DNA of 64,000 nt from NCBI GenBank assembly GCA_000632805.1, contig CP007444.1, positions 2,344,772-2,408,771 on the forward strand. The letters run 5' to 3'. Position numbers and translations under genes: made by a program. This DNA is from Dyella jiangningensis. GTDB taxonomy: Bacteria; Pseudomonadota; Gammaproteobacteria; Xanthomonadales; Rhodanobacteraceae. A model generated the notes under the pieces. That model was given only the letters and a program-made list of their open reading frames with translations. It was not told the origin of the DNA and searched no databases. Positions 30,086 to 48,336 of this stretch are shown here, one piece after another; positions within the stretch are counted from its first letter, which is position 1; every line of letters begins with the position of its first letter.

Positions 30086-31000
30086 ATGAATGCCGATGTC
30101 GCTCGGCTCATCGATCTGGATTGGGATAACTTCGATCCCTGGCGCACCCAGTCCGCACGCCACCGCCTCGCTGATCATCCGCTGCTGCAGCTTCCGCAAC
30201 TGGTGGAACTGGGCAAGCGCCTGGAATCGCGTGGCCGCGTACGCACGCACAGCGATGACGCCACACCGGGCACGCCGTTCAACACCGCGCCGCGCCTGCA
30301 TCCCAACGCGAGGTCCGCGGCGAGCACGCTGCAGGACATCGAGCAGGCCAGGGCCTGGATGTCGCTGCTCAACGTGCAGACCGACGACACCTACCGCACG
30401 TTGGTGGATGAAGTGCTCGACAGCGTCCGTCCCGCCATCGACCGCGTCGATCCGGGCATGAGCTATCGCGGCGGATGGATCTTCATCACGTCGCCGAACA
30501 CCGTTACGCCGTTCCATTTCGACAAGGAACACAACTTCATCATGCAGGTGAGCGGTCGCAAGACGCTCTATGTGTGGGACCACCGCGATACCGTGGCCGC
30601 CAGCGAAGAAGCGCGAGACCTCTTTCACGCCTGTCACGAGCGCGACCGCCTGCAGTGGGACGAAAGCCTGCGCGAGCGTGCCACCGTGTTCCATCTCGAG
30701 CCGGGCCAGGGTGCGTACATGCCGTCGACCAGCCCGCACATGGTGGAGAACGGCGACAACGCGTCGGTGACCATCAGCTTCACCTATTACACCGACTCCA
30801 CCCGACGCGACAGCCTGCTGCATGCCGCGCACGAGCGGCTGCGGCGCTGGGGCATCACGCCGCCGGCCGTCGGCAAGAGCCCCGTGCTCGATGCGCTTTT
30901 GCACGCGGGCTTTCGCTCCGGCATCGATTCGCGCGAGTGGCTGCGCCGCACGTTGGGCAAGCAGCCGAGCACCGATCGCGCGGCTTACGCCGTCGCCTGA
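30086..31000 (+). CDS. JmjC/cupin-8 type Fe(II)/2-oxoglutarate-dependent hydroxylase
   Basis: A 304-aa protein with a JmjC-like double-stranded beta-helix. The iron ligands are visible: His144 and Asp146 in PFHFDKEHNF, and His218 in TSPHMVENG. WGITPP and a basic tail follow. The ATG at 30086 follows AGGGGGAAG; an earlier in-frame start would add 55 unconserved residues. It is 34 bases upstream of the NRPS/PKS gene, so co-expression is expected. Bacterial relatives hydroxylate amino-acid side chains in proteins or on carrier-bound substrates. I infer tailoring of the peptide product, for example on a valine-derived or glycine-like residue. Confidence 0.82.
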   Translation: MNADVARLIDLDWDNFDPWRTQSARHRLADHPLLQLPQLVELGKRLESRGRVRTHSDDATPGTPFNTAPRLHPNARSAASTLQDIEQARAWMSLLNVQTDDTYRTLVDEVLDSVRPAIDRVDPGMSYRGGWIFITSPNTVTPFHFDKEHNFIMQVSGRKTLYVWDHRDTVAASEEARDLFHACHERDRLQWDESLRERATVFHLEPGQGAYMPSTSPHMVENGDNASVTISFTYYTDSTRRDSLLHAAHERLRRWGITPPAVGKSPVLDALLHAGFRSGIDSREWLRRTLGKQPSTDRAAYAVA

Positions 31001-31034
31001 GCAGTAACCGCCCGCAGGGGCGCAGGGGATTCCC

Positions 31035-34000
31035 ATGACGCAGTCAAACAACGCACAAGCGACATCGGCCACTGAAGCACCTTCGTTGCTGGACGTGCTG
31101 GTCCGGCACGCCTCGCCGTCGACTGCGCCAGCGCGTGAGCTCGCGACGTTTGCGCTGGACGAGAACACGATTGCGGCACTGGGGCAGCGCGCCAGCGAAC
31201 TGAACATCTCGCTGCATGCCGCACTCACTGCCGCGCTGGCCCTGCTCGACTCGCGCCTGACCGGGAGCGACAGCGTTGCCGTCACGGCGGCACCTGACAC
31301 GGTCGTCCGCTACGACGTGCCCCTTCAGGGATCGGTCATCGCGTGGCTTGCCGCACCACCCGTCGCCGCTCACGAAGCCATGTCCAGCATGATCGGCGCA
31401 TGGCACGAAACGCCAAGGACATCGCCAGAAGCAACGCCACCGCTGTCCTGGTCGCTGTCCCCCGATGGAACGCACCTCGCGCTCGATGCCGACGCCAGCA
31501 TCTTCGACGAAGCCATGTTGCTCATTCTCGGCAAGGGCCTGGTTCATATATGCCATGGCCTCGCATACGCCGATCAGCTGGAAGACGTAGTCGCCTTCGA
31601 TACCGCCGGGCAGCAAGGCATGCTCGCCGCGTGGAACGACACCGCCGTCGCACGGGACCCACTGGACACCGTGCATGGCTTGTTCCGCACGATGGCTGCC
31701 GCACGGCCCGAGGCCATTGCCCTGGAAGGCGCGCACGGCCGCATGAGCTATCGCGACCTGGACGCCTGCAGCGACCGTATCGCGGCCGGCCTCATCCACG
31801 CGGGTGTCCGGCCCGGTTCCATGGTGGGTTTGCTGCTCGACCGCTCGCTCGAAGCGATCGCTGTGATGCTCGGCATCCTCAAGGCCGGCGCCGCCTATCT
31901 GCCGCTTGATCGCACGTATCCCGCGGAGCGACTCGCGTTTGCGCTGAACGATGCAGAGGTCGCGGCCGTCGTGGCGCCTGGGGATGCGCAAGCGCTGGAT
32001 GAGGTCGCGGCGCCGTGGCTCTCGTTCGAGCAGTTGGCCGCAACGACGTCGTTGTCATCGCTTCCCTCCATCGATGGCGACGCATTGGCCTACGTGATGT
32101 ACACCTCGGGCTCAACGGGAACGCCCAAGGGGGTGGAGATCCGGCACCGCTCGATCATCCGTCTGGTGCGCCACGTCGACTACGTCGCCTTTGGCGACAG
32201 TCCGCGCGTGCTGCATGCGGCCCCGTTGGGCTTCGACGCCGCGACGTTCGAGGTTTGGGGCGCCCTGCTCAATGGCGGCACCTGCATCGTCCATGAGGAA
32301 CGCGTGCCCAGTGGTGCGGGCCTGGCCGCCACGATCGCCGGCCACGACGCACGCATCGCCTGGCTCACGGCGGCACTGTTCAACGCCATCGTCGACCAGG
32401 ACGCCACGCAGCTACGCGGGCTGGAACAACTCCTCACCGGTGGCGAGGCGCTGTCCGTCACCCACGTGCGCAAGGCGCAGTCGCTGTTGCCTGACACGCA
32501 GTTGATCAACGGCTACGGCCCGACCGAGTGCACGACGTTCGCCACCACGTTCCGCATTCCGGGAACCCCGGACGCATCGGCCCGTTCGGTGCCGATCGGG
32601 CGACCCATCGCCGACACGACGCTGTACGTCTTGAACGTCCGCGGCGAACCGGTGCCTGTCGGGGTGGTCGGCGAGCTCTTCATCGGCGGCCAGGGCGTGG
32701 CGCGTGGCTACCTCAAGCGGCCCGAGCTGTCCGCCTCCCGCTTCGTGCCCAATCGCTTCGGCACGGAAAGCACGCATCTGTATCGCACCGGCGATCTCGT
32801 GCGCTGGATGCCTGAGGGTGTGGTCGAGTTTGTCGGCCGCGCCGATACCCAGGTGAAGATTCGTGGCTTTCGCATCGAAATCGGCGAGATCGAGACCACT
32901 CTGCAGCGTCTTCCCGGCGTGCGCTCGGCGGCGGTGGTTGCCCGCGAAGACCAGCCCGGTCAGAAGCGTCTCGTCGCCTACTTCGTGGCCGAGGATGACG
33001 CGGTCACGGCCCGCTCGCTGCGGGCCCAGCTGGCACAGAGCCTGCCGGAGTACATGGTGCCGGCGGCCTATCTTCGACTCGATTCGCTCCCGGTCACGAC
33101 GAACGGCAAGCTGGATCGCCGCGCCCTGCCCGCACCGGGCCGTCGCCGCCCGGAACTGGCGGACCACTATGTTCCGCCCGTGGGCGAACTCGAACAGACG
33201 CTGTGCGTGCTGTTCTCCGATGTCCTCGAGATCGACCAGGTCGGCCGGCTCGATCACTTTTTCGACCTCGGCGGCAATTCGCTGCTCGCGGTGCGCTTGA
33301 TGGAGCGCATCCATGCGGGCGTATCCGCGTTGCCGACCATTCCCGCCTTCTTCGCCGAGCCGACGCCAGCTGCACTCGCCGCACTGATCGAGGGCCGCAA
33401 CAAGCGCTCCGCACTCTCGCCCCGCCTGTCGCGCGGTCGTCAGGGCGATGCGGGAGAGCCGATCGCGATCGTGGCGGTTGCAGGCCGTTTTCCGGGTGCA
33501 TCCGACGTGGAGGTGTTCTGGGCGAACCTGTGCGAAGGCCGCGAGTCGATCACGCGCTTCAAGCCGGACGAGCTTGACGCTTCGATTCCCACCTCGCTGC
33601 GCAATGACCCCGACTACGTCGCCGCACGCGGCATCGTCGACGGCGTGGAGGATTTCGACGCGGCGTTCTTCGGCATGTCGCCACGCGAAGCGGAACTGAT
33701 GGATCCGCAGCAGCGCATCTTCCTCGAACTGTGCTGGGAGTGCCTGGAACGCGGGGGCTATACGCCCGACAACCATGACGTGCCGGTGGGCGTGTTCGGC
33801 GGCATGTATCACGCCACGTATTTCCAGCATCACCTCGTGCAGCGTCCGGACCTGATCGACAAGCTCGGTGCGTTCCAGACGTCACTGGCCAACGAGAAGG
33901 ACTTCCTCGCCACGCGCGTGTCGCACAAGCTCAACCTCACGGGCCCGGCGCTGAGCGTCAATACCGCCTGCTCCACTTCGTTGGTCGCGATCTGCCAGGC

Positions 34001-37000
34001 CGTGTCCGCGCTGCGTGCGGGCCAGTGCGAGATGGCGCTGGCCGGTGGCGCGTCCATCACTTGCCCGCCGCGCAGCGGCTATCTCTCGCAGGAAGGCTCG
34101 ATGCTGTCGCCAGACGGCCATACACGGACCTTCGCTGCGGATGCACGCGGCACCGTCTTCAGCGACGGTGCGGCCGTGGTGCTGCTCAAGCGCTGGTCGG
34201 ATGCACAGCGCGACGGCGATGAGGTTCTCGCGTTGATCCGTGGCATCGGCGTCAACAACGACGGCGGCGGCAAGGCCAGCTACACCGCGCCGAGCAGCGA
34301 TGGCCAGGCAGCGGTGATTGCGATGGCGCTCGATGATGCCGGTGTCGACGCGCGTTCGATCTCCTACGTCGAAACGCACGGCACGGCCACGCCGCTGGGC
34401 GATCCGATCGAGATCGAGGGATTGACCACCGCGTTCCGCCGTCATACCGAGGACCGCGGCTTCTGCGCAGTCGGTTCGGTCAAAAGCAACATCGGCCATA
34501 CGGTGATCGCCGCCGGCGCCACCAGCGTGATCAAGACCGCGTTGTCGCTGCATGAGCAGATGCTGCCGCCGTCGCTGCATGTGCAGGCCACCAACCCCAA
34601 GATCGACTTCGCGGCCTCGCCCTTCGTCGTCAATGGCACGCTTCGCCCATGGCGCTCGGAAGGCCAGCCGTTGCGCGCCGGCGTGAGCTCCTTCGGCGTG
34701 GGTGGCACCAATGCGCACGTGGTCATGGAACAGGCGCCGATGCCGGAACCTTCGGACGTGGCCGCGGGCCCGCAACTGCTCGTATTGTCGGGACGCACCC
34801 CCACGGCCGTGCTCGCCGCCGCGAGCCGCCTTGCCGATCACCTGGCGGCGCATCCGCACATCAATCTCGCCGACGTCGGCAGCACGCTGCTGCACGGACG
34901 CAAGGCCTTCATGCATCGCAGCCATGTGGTGGCGTCCGATACGAACGAGGCCGTTGCGCGGCTGCATGAACTGACCGCCACTTCGGCGCGCGAAGCGAAG
35001 AAGCCGGGTCCCGGTGTGGTGTTCCTCTTTCCCGGGCAAGGCTCGCAGTACGCGGGGATGGGAAAGGCCCTGTACGACAGCGAGCCGGTGTTCCAGGCCG
35101 CCATCGACGATTGCGCCGAGGCGCTACGTGGCGAGCTTGGCTTCGACCTGCGCGATCGATTGTTCGCCGGCGATGCCGATGCCCTGCGCGAAACCTCGCT
35201 GACCCAGCCGGCCACGTTCGCCATCGAGTACGCGTTGGCGAAATTGTGGATGGCGATGGACGTGCGGCCCGTGGCGATGATCGGTCACAGCGTCGGGGAG
35301 TTCGTGGCTGCCGTGATTGCCGGCGTGATGAGCCTTGAAGATGGTGCCCGGCTCGTGGCACGCCGCGGTCGCCTGATGCAGTCGATGCCTGCCGGCGCCA
35401 TGCTGTCGGTCCGCCTGCCGGCCGACCAACTGCTGCCGCGTCTTCCCGGTCACCTGCAGCTCGCTGCGGAAAACAGCCCCACTGCAAGCGTGGTCAGCGG
35501 TGAAACCGCCGAGGTGGAAGCCTTCCGCGCGCAGCTCGACGCCGATGGCATCGCCTGCCGCCTGCTGCAGACCTCGCATGCGTTCCACTCCGCGATGATG
35601 GATCCGGTGCTCGGGCCGTTCCGCGAAGAAGTGCTTCGCGTGACACTATCCGCGCCCGCCATCCCGATCGTTTCCACGCTGACGGGCGAGTCACTGCCCG
35701 ACGACGAAGCCACCTCACCCGACTACTGGACACGTCATCTGCGCGGCACCGTGCGCTTCTCGCCGGCGCTGCAGCGATTGCTCGACGAGCCCAGCCACGT
35801 GTTTCTCGAAGTGGGCCCGCGCAACGCACTCACCACGCTCACCCGCCAGCACCCTGGTAGCCGCCCCCATCTCGTTGTCGCGAGCGTCGCCGATGCGCCG
35901 TCGTCCGAACGCGCAGCCTGGGTCAGCGCCATGGGGCAGCTGTGGTGCGCCGGCCTGCCGGTGGCGGTGTGCTCGCTGGATCGCCGGCAACACCGCCGTC
36001 GCGTGCGACTCCCCACGTATCCGTTCGAGCGCAAGCGTCACTGGGTCGAGGCTGCGATGCCTGCCGGTACCGCTTCGCCGGCACCAAGCAACGCGCCGGA
36101 CAACGTCGTCCCCCTCTTTGCCTCTTCTTCTGCACCTGTCGTGGAGCCGCCCATGGAAGCCAACGTCACCGGAGCCAATGCTGGCTCGGCCCGTCAGACC
36201 CGCCTCGTCAACCAACTCGTCGAGCTGTTCGAAGATGTCTCGGGCACGGAGCTGCAGGGTGTGGATCCCACGTCCGGTTTCGTCGAGCTCGGCCTCGACT
36301 CGCTCGCCCTTACCCAGGTTGCGCTGCAACTGCAGAAGACCTTCTCGCTGAAGATCACCTTCCGCGAGCTGATGGAGTCCTTCTCGTCCTTCGAGCGCCT
36401 CGCCATGCATATCGACCAGATGCTGCCGCCGGAGGCCATGCCGGCCGCGCCTGCTCCCGTTGCTGCACCCGCCGCTGTCGCCGCACCCATGCAGGCCGCG
36501 GTCGCCATGCCGGCCATGTCCCTCGCCGCGTCCGGCAACATGGTGCAGGACCTGATCCAGCAGCAGATGCAGATCATGCAGCAGCAACTGGCGCTGCTTG
36601 CGGCCTCGTCGATGGGCGGTGCGCCTGCCGTCGCCGCCACTGCGGCGCCTGCGCAACCCGCCCCGGCTGCACCGGTCGCGGCAGCTCCTGTCGCCGTTGC
36701 GCCAGCACCGGATGTTCCGACGAAGCAGCCTGCGCAAGATGAGGAAGCGGCGCTCGCGCACACCAGCTATGACGTCAAGAAGGCGTTCGGCGCCATCGCA
36801 CGCATCCACTCCACGCAGACCGAGCTGACCGATCGCCAGCGCGCACGCCTCGAAGCATTCATGCGCCGCTACATCGACCGGACACGCGCTTCGAAGGAGT
36901 ACACCGCGCGCCACCGCAACCACCTCGCCGATCCGCGCGTGGTGAACGGCTTCCGTCCGCTGCTGAAGGAAATGATCTACCAGATCGTGGTGAACCGTTC

Positions 37001-38308
37001 GAAGGGTTCCAAGGTATGGGACCTCGACGGCAACGAGTACGTCGACGCGCTCAACGGCTTCGGCATGAACCTCTTCGGGTGGCAGCCCGACTTCGTGCTC
37101 GACGCCGTGCGCCGCCAGCTCGATGCCGGCTACGAGATCGGCCCCCAGCACCCGCTGGCTGGCGAAGTGGCCGAACAGGTCTGCGAACTCACCGGCTTCG
37201 ACCGCGCGGGCCTGTGCAATACCGGCTCCGAAGCGGTGATGGGTGCGATACGCATCGCGCGTACCGTCACCGGTCGCGACACGCTGGTGATCTTTACCGG
37301 CTCCTACCATGGCATCTTCGATGAAGTGATCGTGCGCGGCACCAGGAAGCTGCGCTCGGTACCGGCGGCCCCGGGCATCCTGCGCAACACCTCCGAGAAC
37401 GTGCTGGTGCTCGACTACGGCACACCCGAGTCGCTGCAGATCATCCGCGAGCGCGCATCGAGCATCGCCGCCGTTCTCGTGGAACCGGTACAGAGCCGTC
37501 GTCCCGATTTCCAGCCACGCGACTTCCTCAAGGAACTGCGTGCGATCACGGCCGACGCCGGCGCGTTGCTGATCTTCGACGAAGTGGTGACCGGTTTCCG
37601 CTCGCATCCGCGCGGCGCGCAGCACGTGCTAGGCATCGACGCGGACCTTGCCTCCTACGGCAAGGTGGTTGGCGGTGGCTTCCCGATCGGCGTCATCGCC
37701 GGCAAGCGCCGCTACATGGACGCACTCGACGGCGGTGGCTGGCAGTACGGCGATGCGTCGATCCCCACCGTGGGCGTCACCTATTTCGCCGGTACCTTCG
37801 TGCGGCATCCGCTTGCGCTGGCCGCGGCACATGCGGTGCTCAACCACCTCAAGACCAACGGCGCGGCGCTGCAGGAACGCCTGAACGCGCGCACCAGCCT
37901 GCTGATGGATGAACTCAACGCCTTCTGCGCCAGCGTCGGCGCACCGATCCAGCTGGTGCACTTCTCCTCGGTGTGGAAAACCAACTTCACCGAAGACCAT
38001 CCGCTGCAGGACCTGCTGTTCGCGATGATCCGCAGCCGTGGCATCCATCTGCTGGACAACTTCCCCTGCTTCTTCACCACTTCGCACACCGAGCAGGATT
38101 TCCAGGCCATAGCCAAGGCCTTCAAGGATTCCGTGCTTGAAATGCAGGAGGCGGAGTTCCTGCCGCGCAACAAGAAGGTGGAAACGCTGGCCTTCGATGC
38201 GAGCCGACCGCCGGTGGTCGGCGCGCGCCTGGGCAAGGACCAGGAAGGCAATCCCGCGTGGTTCGTGCCGAATCCCGATGCACCCGGCAAATTCATGAGG
38301 GTCAACGC

Positions 38309-38312
<4 letters not shown>
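31035..38312 (+). CDS. Hybrid NRPS/type I PKS with aminotransferase: vestigial C, A(Val-like), PCP, KS, AT, ACP, AMT
   Basis: A 2425-aa megasynthase. Residues 1-190 look like the C-terminal half of a condensation domain without HHxxxDG. The A domain (about 213-700, YTSGSTGTPKG near 355) has code DAFWLGGTFK by hand alignment to GrsA, one residue from the classic valine code. PCP Ser749 is in LGGNSL. The KS has Cys979, His1115 and His1155. The AT has Ser1419 in GHSVGE and HAFH at 1515-1518, indicating malonyl-CoA. ACP Ser1756 is in LGLDSL. A Pro/Ala linker (about 1797-1905) with a Gln-rich helix leads to a class III aminotransferase (about 1910-2400, PLP Lys2210 in SYGKVVGGG). There is no KR, DH or ER. 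Predicted: valine plus two carbons, then amination of the beta-keto group. The stop overlaps the next start (ATGA). Confidence 0.95.
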
Positions 38313-44758
<6,446 letters not shown>

Positions 44759-44788
44759 CATGAAAGGGATGCCAGCAAGGGGGCCGGC

Positions 44789-45919
44789 ATGACGACCATC
44801 GCGTACCTGGTGTGCTGGGGCAGCTTCTGGGCACTGCTCTACATCTACGCCGGTTACCCGCTGCTGATGTGGCTGCGGGCGCGGTTGTTGCCACGCCCCG
44901 TGCACAAGCAGTCGTACCTGCCCACCATCTCGGTGATCGTGGTGGTGCGCGATGGCGTACGGCACATCCGCTCGAAGCTCAAGAACCTGCGCGCGCTGGA
45001 CTATCCGCCGGAGTACATCGAGATCATCGTTGCCTGCGACGGCTGCACGGACCGCACCGCCGCCCTGGTGCGCCATTCACACGATCCGCGCGCCCGCGTG
45101 CTGGACTTTCCCGTTCCGCGCGGCAAGGCGCTGTGCCTCAATGATGCCATCGCCACGGCGCGCGGCGAGGTGCTGCTGATGACCGACGTGCAGCACAAGC
45201 TTTCGCCGCTGTCATTGCGCGAACTGGTGGGCAATCTGGGTGATCCACGCGTAGGCGCGGTAAGCGGCAGCCTGGACCTTGAGAACGTGCATAGCGCCTT
45301 TGCGCACGGCGTCAACGCCTACTGGCGCTATGAGAAGTTCATCCGCACGCAGGAAAGTCGCTGCGCCTCGACGGTCGGCGCAAGTACGGCGCTCTACGCG
45401 GTGCGCCGTGAACTGTTCCAGCCCTTGCCGCCGGATACGTTGCTTGACGATGTGCTGCTGCCCATGCGCATCGCGGCGGCCGGTCATCGCGTGGTGTTCG
45501 AGCCGCGCGCGGTGGTATGGGGCGAGCCTGCACAGGATCCGCTGGCCGAACAGCCGCGCCGGTTGCGCGCCAGCATTGGCTGCTTCCAGCTGATGGACCT
45601 GGCGCCATGGCTGCTGTCGCCCTCGCGCAATCCGCTGTGGTTCCAGTTCGTCAGCCACAAGCTGCTGCGCCTGCTGGCGCCCTGGCTGCTGCTGGCGTTG
45701 CTGTTGTCCTCCGCTTTCCTGGCCCGCCATCACCAGGCTTATGCCGCCGTGCTGGTCGCGCTGCTGTTGTCGATGGCGCTGGTGCCGATGGAACGTCTGC
45801 GCCCGCATGCCGGACGCTGGCTGCCCGTGCGCCTGATGGTGGCGTTTTTCTATCTCAATCTCTACGCGGCGCAGGCATCGATCGCCTTCGCCCGCACCCG
45901 GGGGGAACATCCATGGTGA
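44789..45919 (+). CDS. Membrane glycosyltransferase, family 2
   Basis: A 376-aa GT2 enzyme with a processive-type layout. One N-terminal membrane helix is followed by the catalytic domain (PTISVIVVVRDG, then ACDGCTD, and a DVQHK motif where DxD is expected). Three to four C-terminal membrane helices end the protein. The later acidic motif is in LLDDVLLPMRIA. It lies 30 bases after the synthetase with a good ribosome site and overlaps the deacetylase start, so it belongs to the same transcript. It probably adds or polymerises a sugar at the inner face of the membrane. Confidence 0.88.
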   Translation: MTTIAYLVCWGSFWALLYIYAGYPLLMWLRARLLPRPVHKQSYLPTISVIVVVRDGVRHIRSKLKNLRALDYPPEYIEIIVACDGCTDRTAALVRHSHDPRARVLDFPVPRGKALCLNDAIATARGEVLLMTDVQHKLSPLSLRELVGNLGDPRVGAVSGSLDLENVHSAFAHGVNAYWRYEKFIRTQESRCASTVGASTALYAVRRELFQPLPPDTLLDDVLLPMRIAAAGHRVVFEPRAVVWGEPAQDPLAEQPRRLRASIGCFQLMDLAPWLLSPSRNPLWFQFVSHKLLRLLAPWLLLALLLSSAFLARHHQAYAAVLVALLLSMALVPMERLRPHAGRWLPVRLMVAFFYLNLYAAQASIAFARTRGEHPW

Positions 45920-47025
45920 GTGAGTTGCCGCACGACGCGAAGCCCACCGGCATTCGCGAAAGGCTGGGCGAATTCTGTTACAGCGCAGGGCTGCTCAGCC
46001 CACTCCAACGCGTGCGCTCCTGGTGGCACAAGGATCTGCGCATACTCGCCTACCATCGGGTGATGCCGCTGCCCGACCCGGACAGCTATGACTTCGACCT
46101 GGAACTGATCAGCGCGACGCCGGAAGGCTTCCGCGAACAGATGTTGCTGGTGAAGGAGCGCTATCGCCCGATGCGTCTCTCCGACGTGGCCGCGGCGATC
46201 GACGCCGGCCATGCGCTGCCGCCCGACACGGTGGTGATCACCTTCGACGACGGCTACGACGACAACTACCACATCGTCTTTCCCATCCTGCAGGAACTGG
46301 GCATTCCCGCGACGTTCTTCGTTTCCACCGGCCACATCGATACCGGTCGTCCCTACGCCTACGACTGGCTGGTGCACATGATCCTGATGACCACGGCCAC
46401 GCGCCTGGAGCTGCCAGAGCTCGGCATGGACATGCCGATGCCGGTAGGCCGCACCGCGCGTCGCGCGCTTGCCACCAGCGTGCTCGATCACATGAAGGAG
46501 ATCAGCGCGCTCGCGCAGGCGGGCATGATCCGCCGCCTGGAGAAGGAGTGGCGCATGCCCTCGGATGCCGCCGTGCCTGCTGACTGCCGCCCGATGAACT
46601 GGGACCAGTTGCGCGAGATGCATGCCGCAGGCCTGGAAATCGGTTCGCACGGCGTGAACCACTGGATGCTGTCCAAGCTGCCGCTCGATGAACTCGAACG
46701 CGAGGTGCGCGATTCGCGCGATACCTTGCTGCGTGAACTGGGGCCCATGCCATTGCTGATGTCCTACCCGGTGGGCAGCAACCGCGCCTTCGATCGCCAG
46801 GTGATCCAGGTAACTCGCGAAGCCGGCTTTGATGTCGCCTGCAGCTACATCAGCGGTACCAACCCGCAGCCCGCGGCCAATCGCTATTCGCTCTATCGCC
46901 TGGCGGTGGAGCGCTACATCGGCAAGCGTTGGTTCGCCGCCATGCTGACCATGCCAGGCCTGATCAACCATCCCACGCCAGCCCATCTGGCGACGCCCGA
47001 TGAAGCGCCGTCATGTTCCCACTGA
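45913..47025 (+). CDS. Polysaccharide deacetylase (NodB/CE4 family)
   Basis: A 370-aa carbohydrate esterase. NodB motif 1 is ITFDDGYDDNY, motif 2 is the SHGVNH metal-binding pair, and a downstream SYPVGSN region follows. No signal peptide is visible, so it probably acts in the cytoplasm or on a membrane-bound intermediate. Removing an N-acetyl group would expose a free sugar amine, a possible acceptor for the peptide made by the preceding genes; this last point is inference. The ATG at 45913 overlaps the glycosyltransferase stop by 7 bases, and its own end overlaps the next gene by 13. Confidence 0.88.
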   Translation: MVSELPHDAKPTGIRERLGEFCYSAGLLSPLQRVRSWWHKDLRILAYHRVMPLPDPDSYDFDLELISATPEGFREQMLLVKERYRPMRLSDVAAAIDAGHALPPDTVVITFDDGYDDNYHIVFPILQELGIPATFFVSTGHIDTGRPYAYDWLVHMILMTTATRLELPELGMDMPMPVGRTARRALATSVLDHMKEISALAQAGMIRRLEKEWRMPSDAAVPADCRPMNWDQLREMHAAGLEIGSHGVNHWMLSKLPLDELEREVRDSRDTLLRELGPMPLLMSYPVGSNRAFDRQVIQVTREAGFDVACSYISGTNPQPAANRYSLYRLAVERYIGKRWFAAMLTMPGLINHPTPAHLATPDEAPSCSH

Positions 47026-48278
47026 TCGTCCTCTACGTGGTGCTGGCCATCGTCAGGCCGCAGGAATACTTCGCCTCGCTGGCGGGCGTGCCCATATTGC
47101 CGGTGGTGCTCGCACTCGCGTTCGCCGCGTGGCTGGCCTCGGGCGCCCGTGTGCCGTCCGCGCCGCAGTTCCTGCTGTTGCCGGCGTTCTTCGTGGTGCT
47201 TATGGTTTCCGAAGTTGCCAATGGATGGTTCGGCGGCATCAAGGACCAGCTCGGCAAGTTCGGCCCCGTGGTGCTGGCGTTCTTCATCATCGCCAGCGCC
47301 TGCAACACGCAACGGCGCGTTCGCATACTGATGGCGGTGATGGTCATGTGCGCCACCATCCTCGCGCTGCATGGCGTAGGCCAGGCCCGCACGGGCATGG
47401 GCTGGAGCGGCATCCCCATCGGCGAAGACGGCCGCATCCAGTACGTCGGCATCTTCAACGACCCGAACGACCTCGGCATGCTGTTCGTATCGGTGTTCCC
47501 CATGGCCTGCCTGCTGCTGCAGCGCGCCCGCGCGCTGGGTAAGCTGTTCTGGCTGGGCTGCATCGGCCTGCTGCTTTACGGGGTCTACCTCACCAATTCG
47601 CGCGGCGCGATGCTTGGCGTACTGGTCGTGATCGGCGCCTACATCTGGTATCGACGCGGCGTGGTGGTGGCCGGCGTGCTCGGTGTTGCCGGGCTGGCCG
47701 TGATGAAGATGCTGTCCTCCCGCATGCAGGAGCTCGATGCGGGCGAGGAATCGGCCAGCGGGCGCGTCGACGCCTGGTACGAAGGCCTGCACATGTTCAC
47801 CTCGCACCCGTTGCTGGGCGTGGGCCCGGGTAACTTCACCGACTACAACCATCTCACTGCCCACAACTCGTTCGTGCTCGTGCTGGCCGAAACGGGCTTC
47901 ATCGGCTACCTGCTGTGGCTGGCTATCATCGGTTACAGCTTCTGGATGGTCGCCGAGGTGCTGCGCTTCAAGGTCGATGCGGTGGCCGAGCCGGAGCGCC
48001 ATGCCCGTTGGCAGGAGGAGCGCCCGCTCGCGCTCACGCTGCTGTTGTCACTTTGCGGCATGTTCATGTGCGCGTTCTTCCTGAGCCGCAGTTACATGAT
48101 CGTGCTGTATTTCGTGCTGGCGATCGTCACCGGCTTCTATGTCGGTGCGCGCCAGCGGGTCGACGGCCTGCCCTCGCTTGCCATGTCCGAAAGCGGCGGG
48201 CGCTGGATTCCGGCCGCCATCGGCAGCATCGCCGGCCTGTTTGTGCTGGTGGCTGTCCTGCTGAAGACATCGGGGTGA
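47013..48278 (+). CDS. O-antigen polymerase/ligase-like membrane protein (Wzy_C family)
   Basis: A 421-aa polytopic protein with about ten to twelve membrane helices. The family's large periplasmic loop contains SASGRVDAWYEG, LLGVGPGNF and HNSFVLVLAETGF, which match the Wzy_C/WaaL signature, and LTNSRGAML lies before it. Such proteins join repeat units or transfer a lipid-linked glycan to an acceptor at the outer face of the inner membrane. Polymerase and ligase cannot be told apart from sequence alone. The start overlaps the deacetylase gene by 13 bases. Confidence 0.9.
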   Translation: MFPLIVLYVVLAIVRPQEYFASLAGVPILPVVLALAFAAWLASGARVPSAPQFLLLPAFFVVLMVSEVANGWFGGIKDQLGKFGPVVLAFFIIASACNTQRRVRILMAVMVMCATILALHGVGQARTGMGWSGIPIGEDGRIQYVGIFNDPNDLGMLFVSVFPMACLLLQRARALGKLFWLGCIGLLLYGVYLTNSRGAMLGVLVVIGAYIWYRRGVVVAGVLGVAGLAVMKMLSSRMQELDAGEESASGRVDAWYEGLHMFTSHPLLGVGPGNFTDYNHLTAHNSFVLVLAETGFIGYLLWLAIIGYSFWMVAEVLRFKVDAVAEPERHARWQEERPLALTLLLSLCGMFMCAFFLSRSYMIVLYFVLAIVTGFYVGARQRVDGLPSLAMSESGGRWIPAAIGSIAGLFVLVAVLLKTSG

Positions 48279-48336
48279 CCAAGTGTCGTTCAACAGTGCT
48301 GCGCCGTCCGTGCGTTTGGCACAGGGAGTGGTTGTC

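Noticed and set aside
35715..37625. A 636-codon minus-strand frame inside the NRPS/PKS gene
   Set aside because: Mirror of the AT-ACP-AMT coding sequence; Arg/His/Ala-rich with no family signature.
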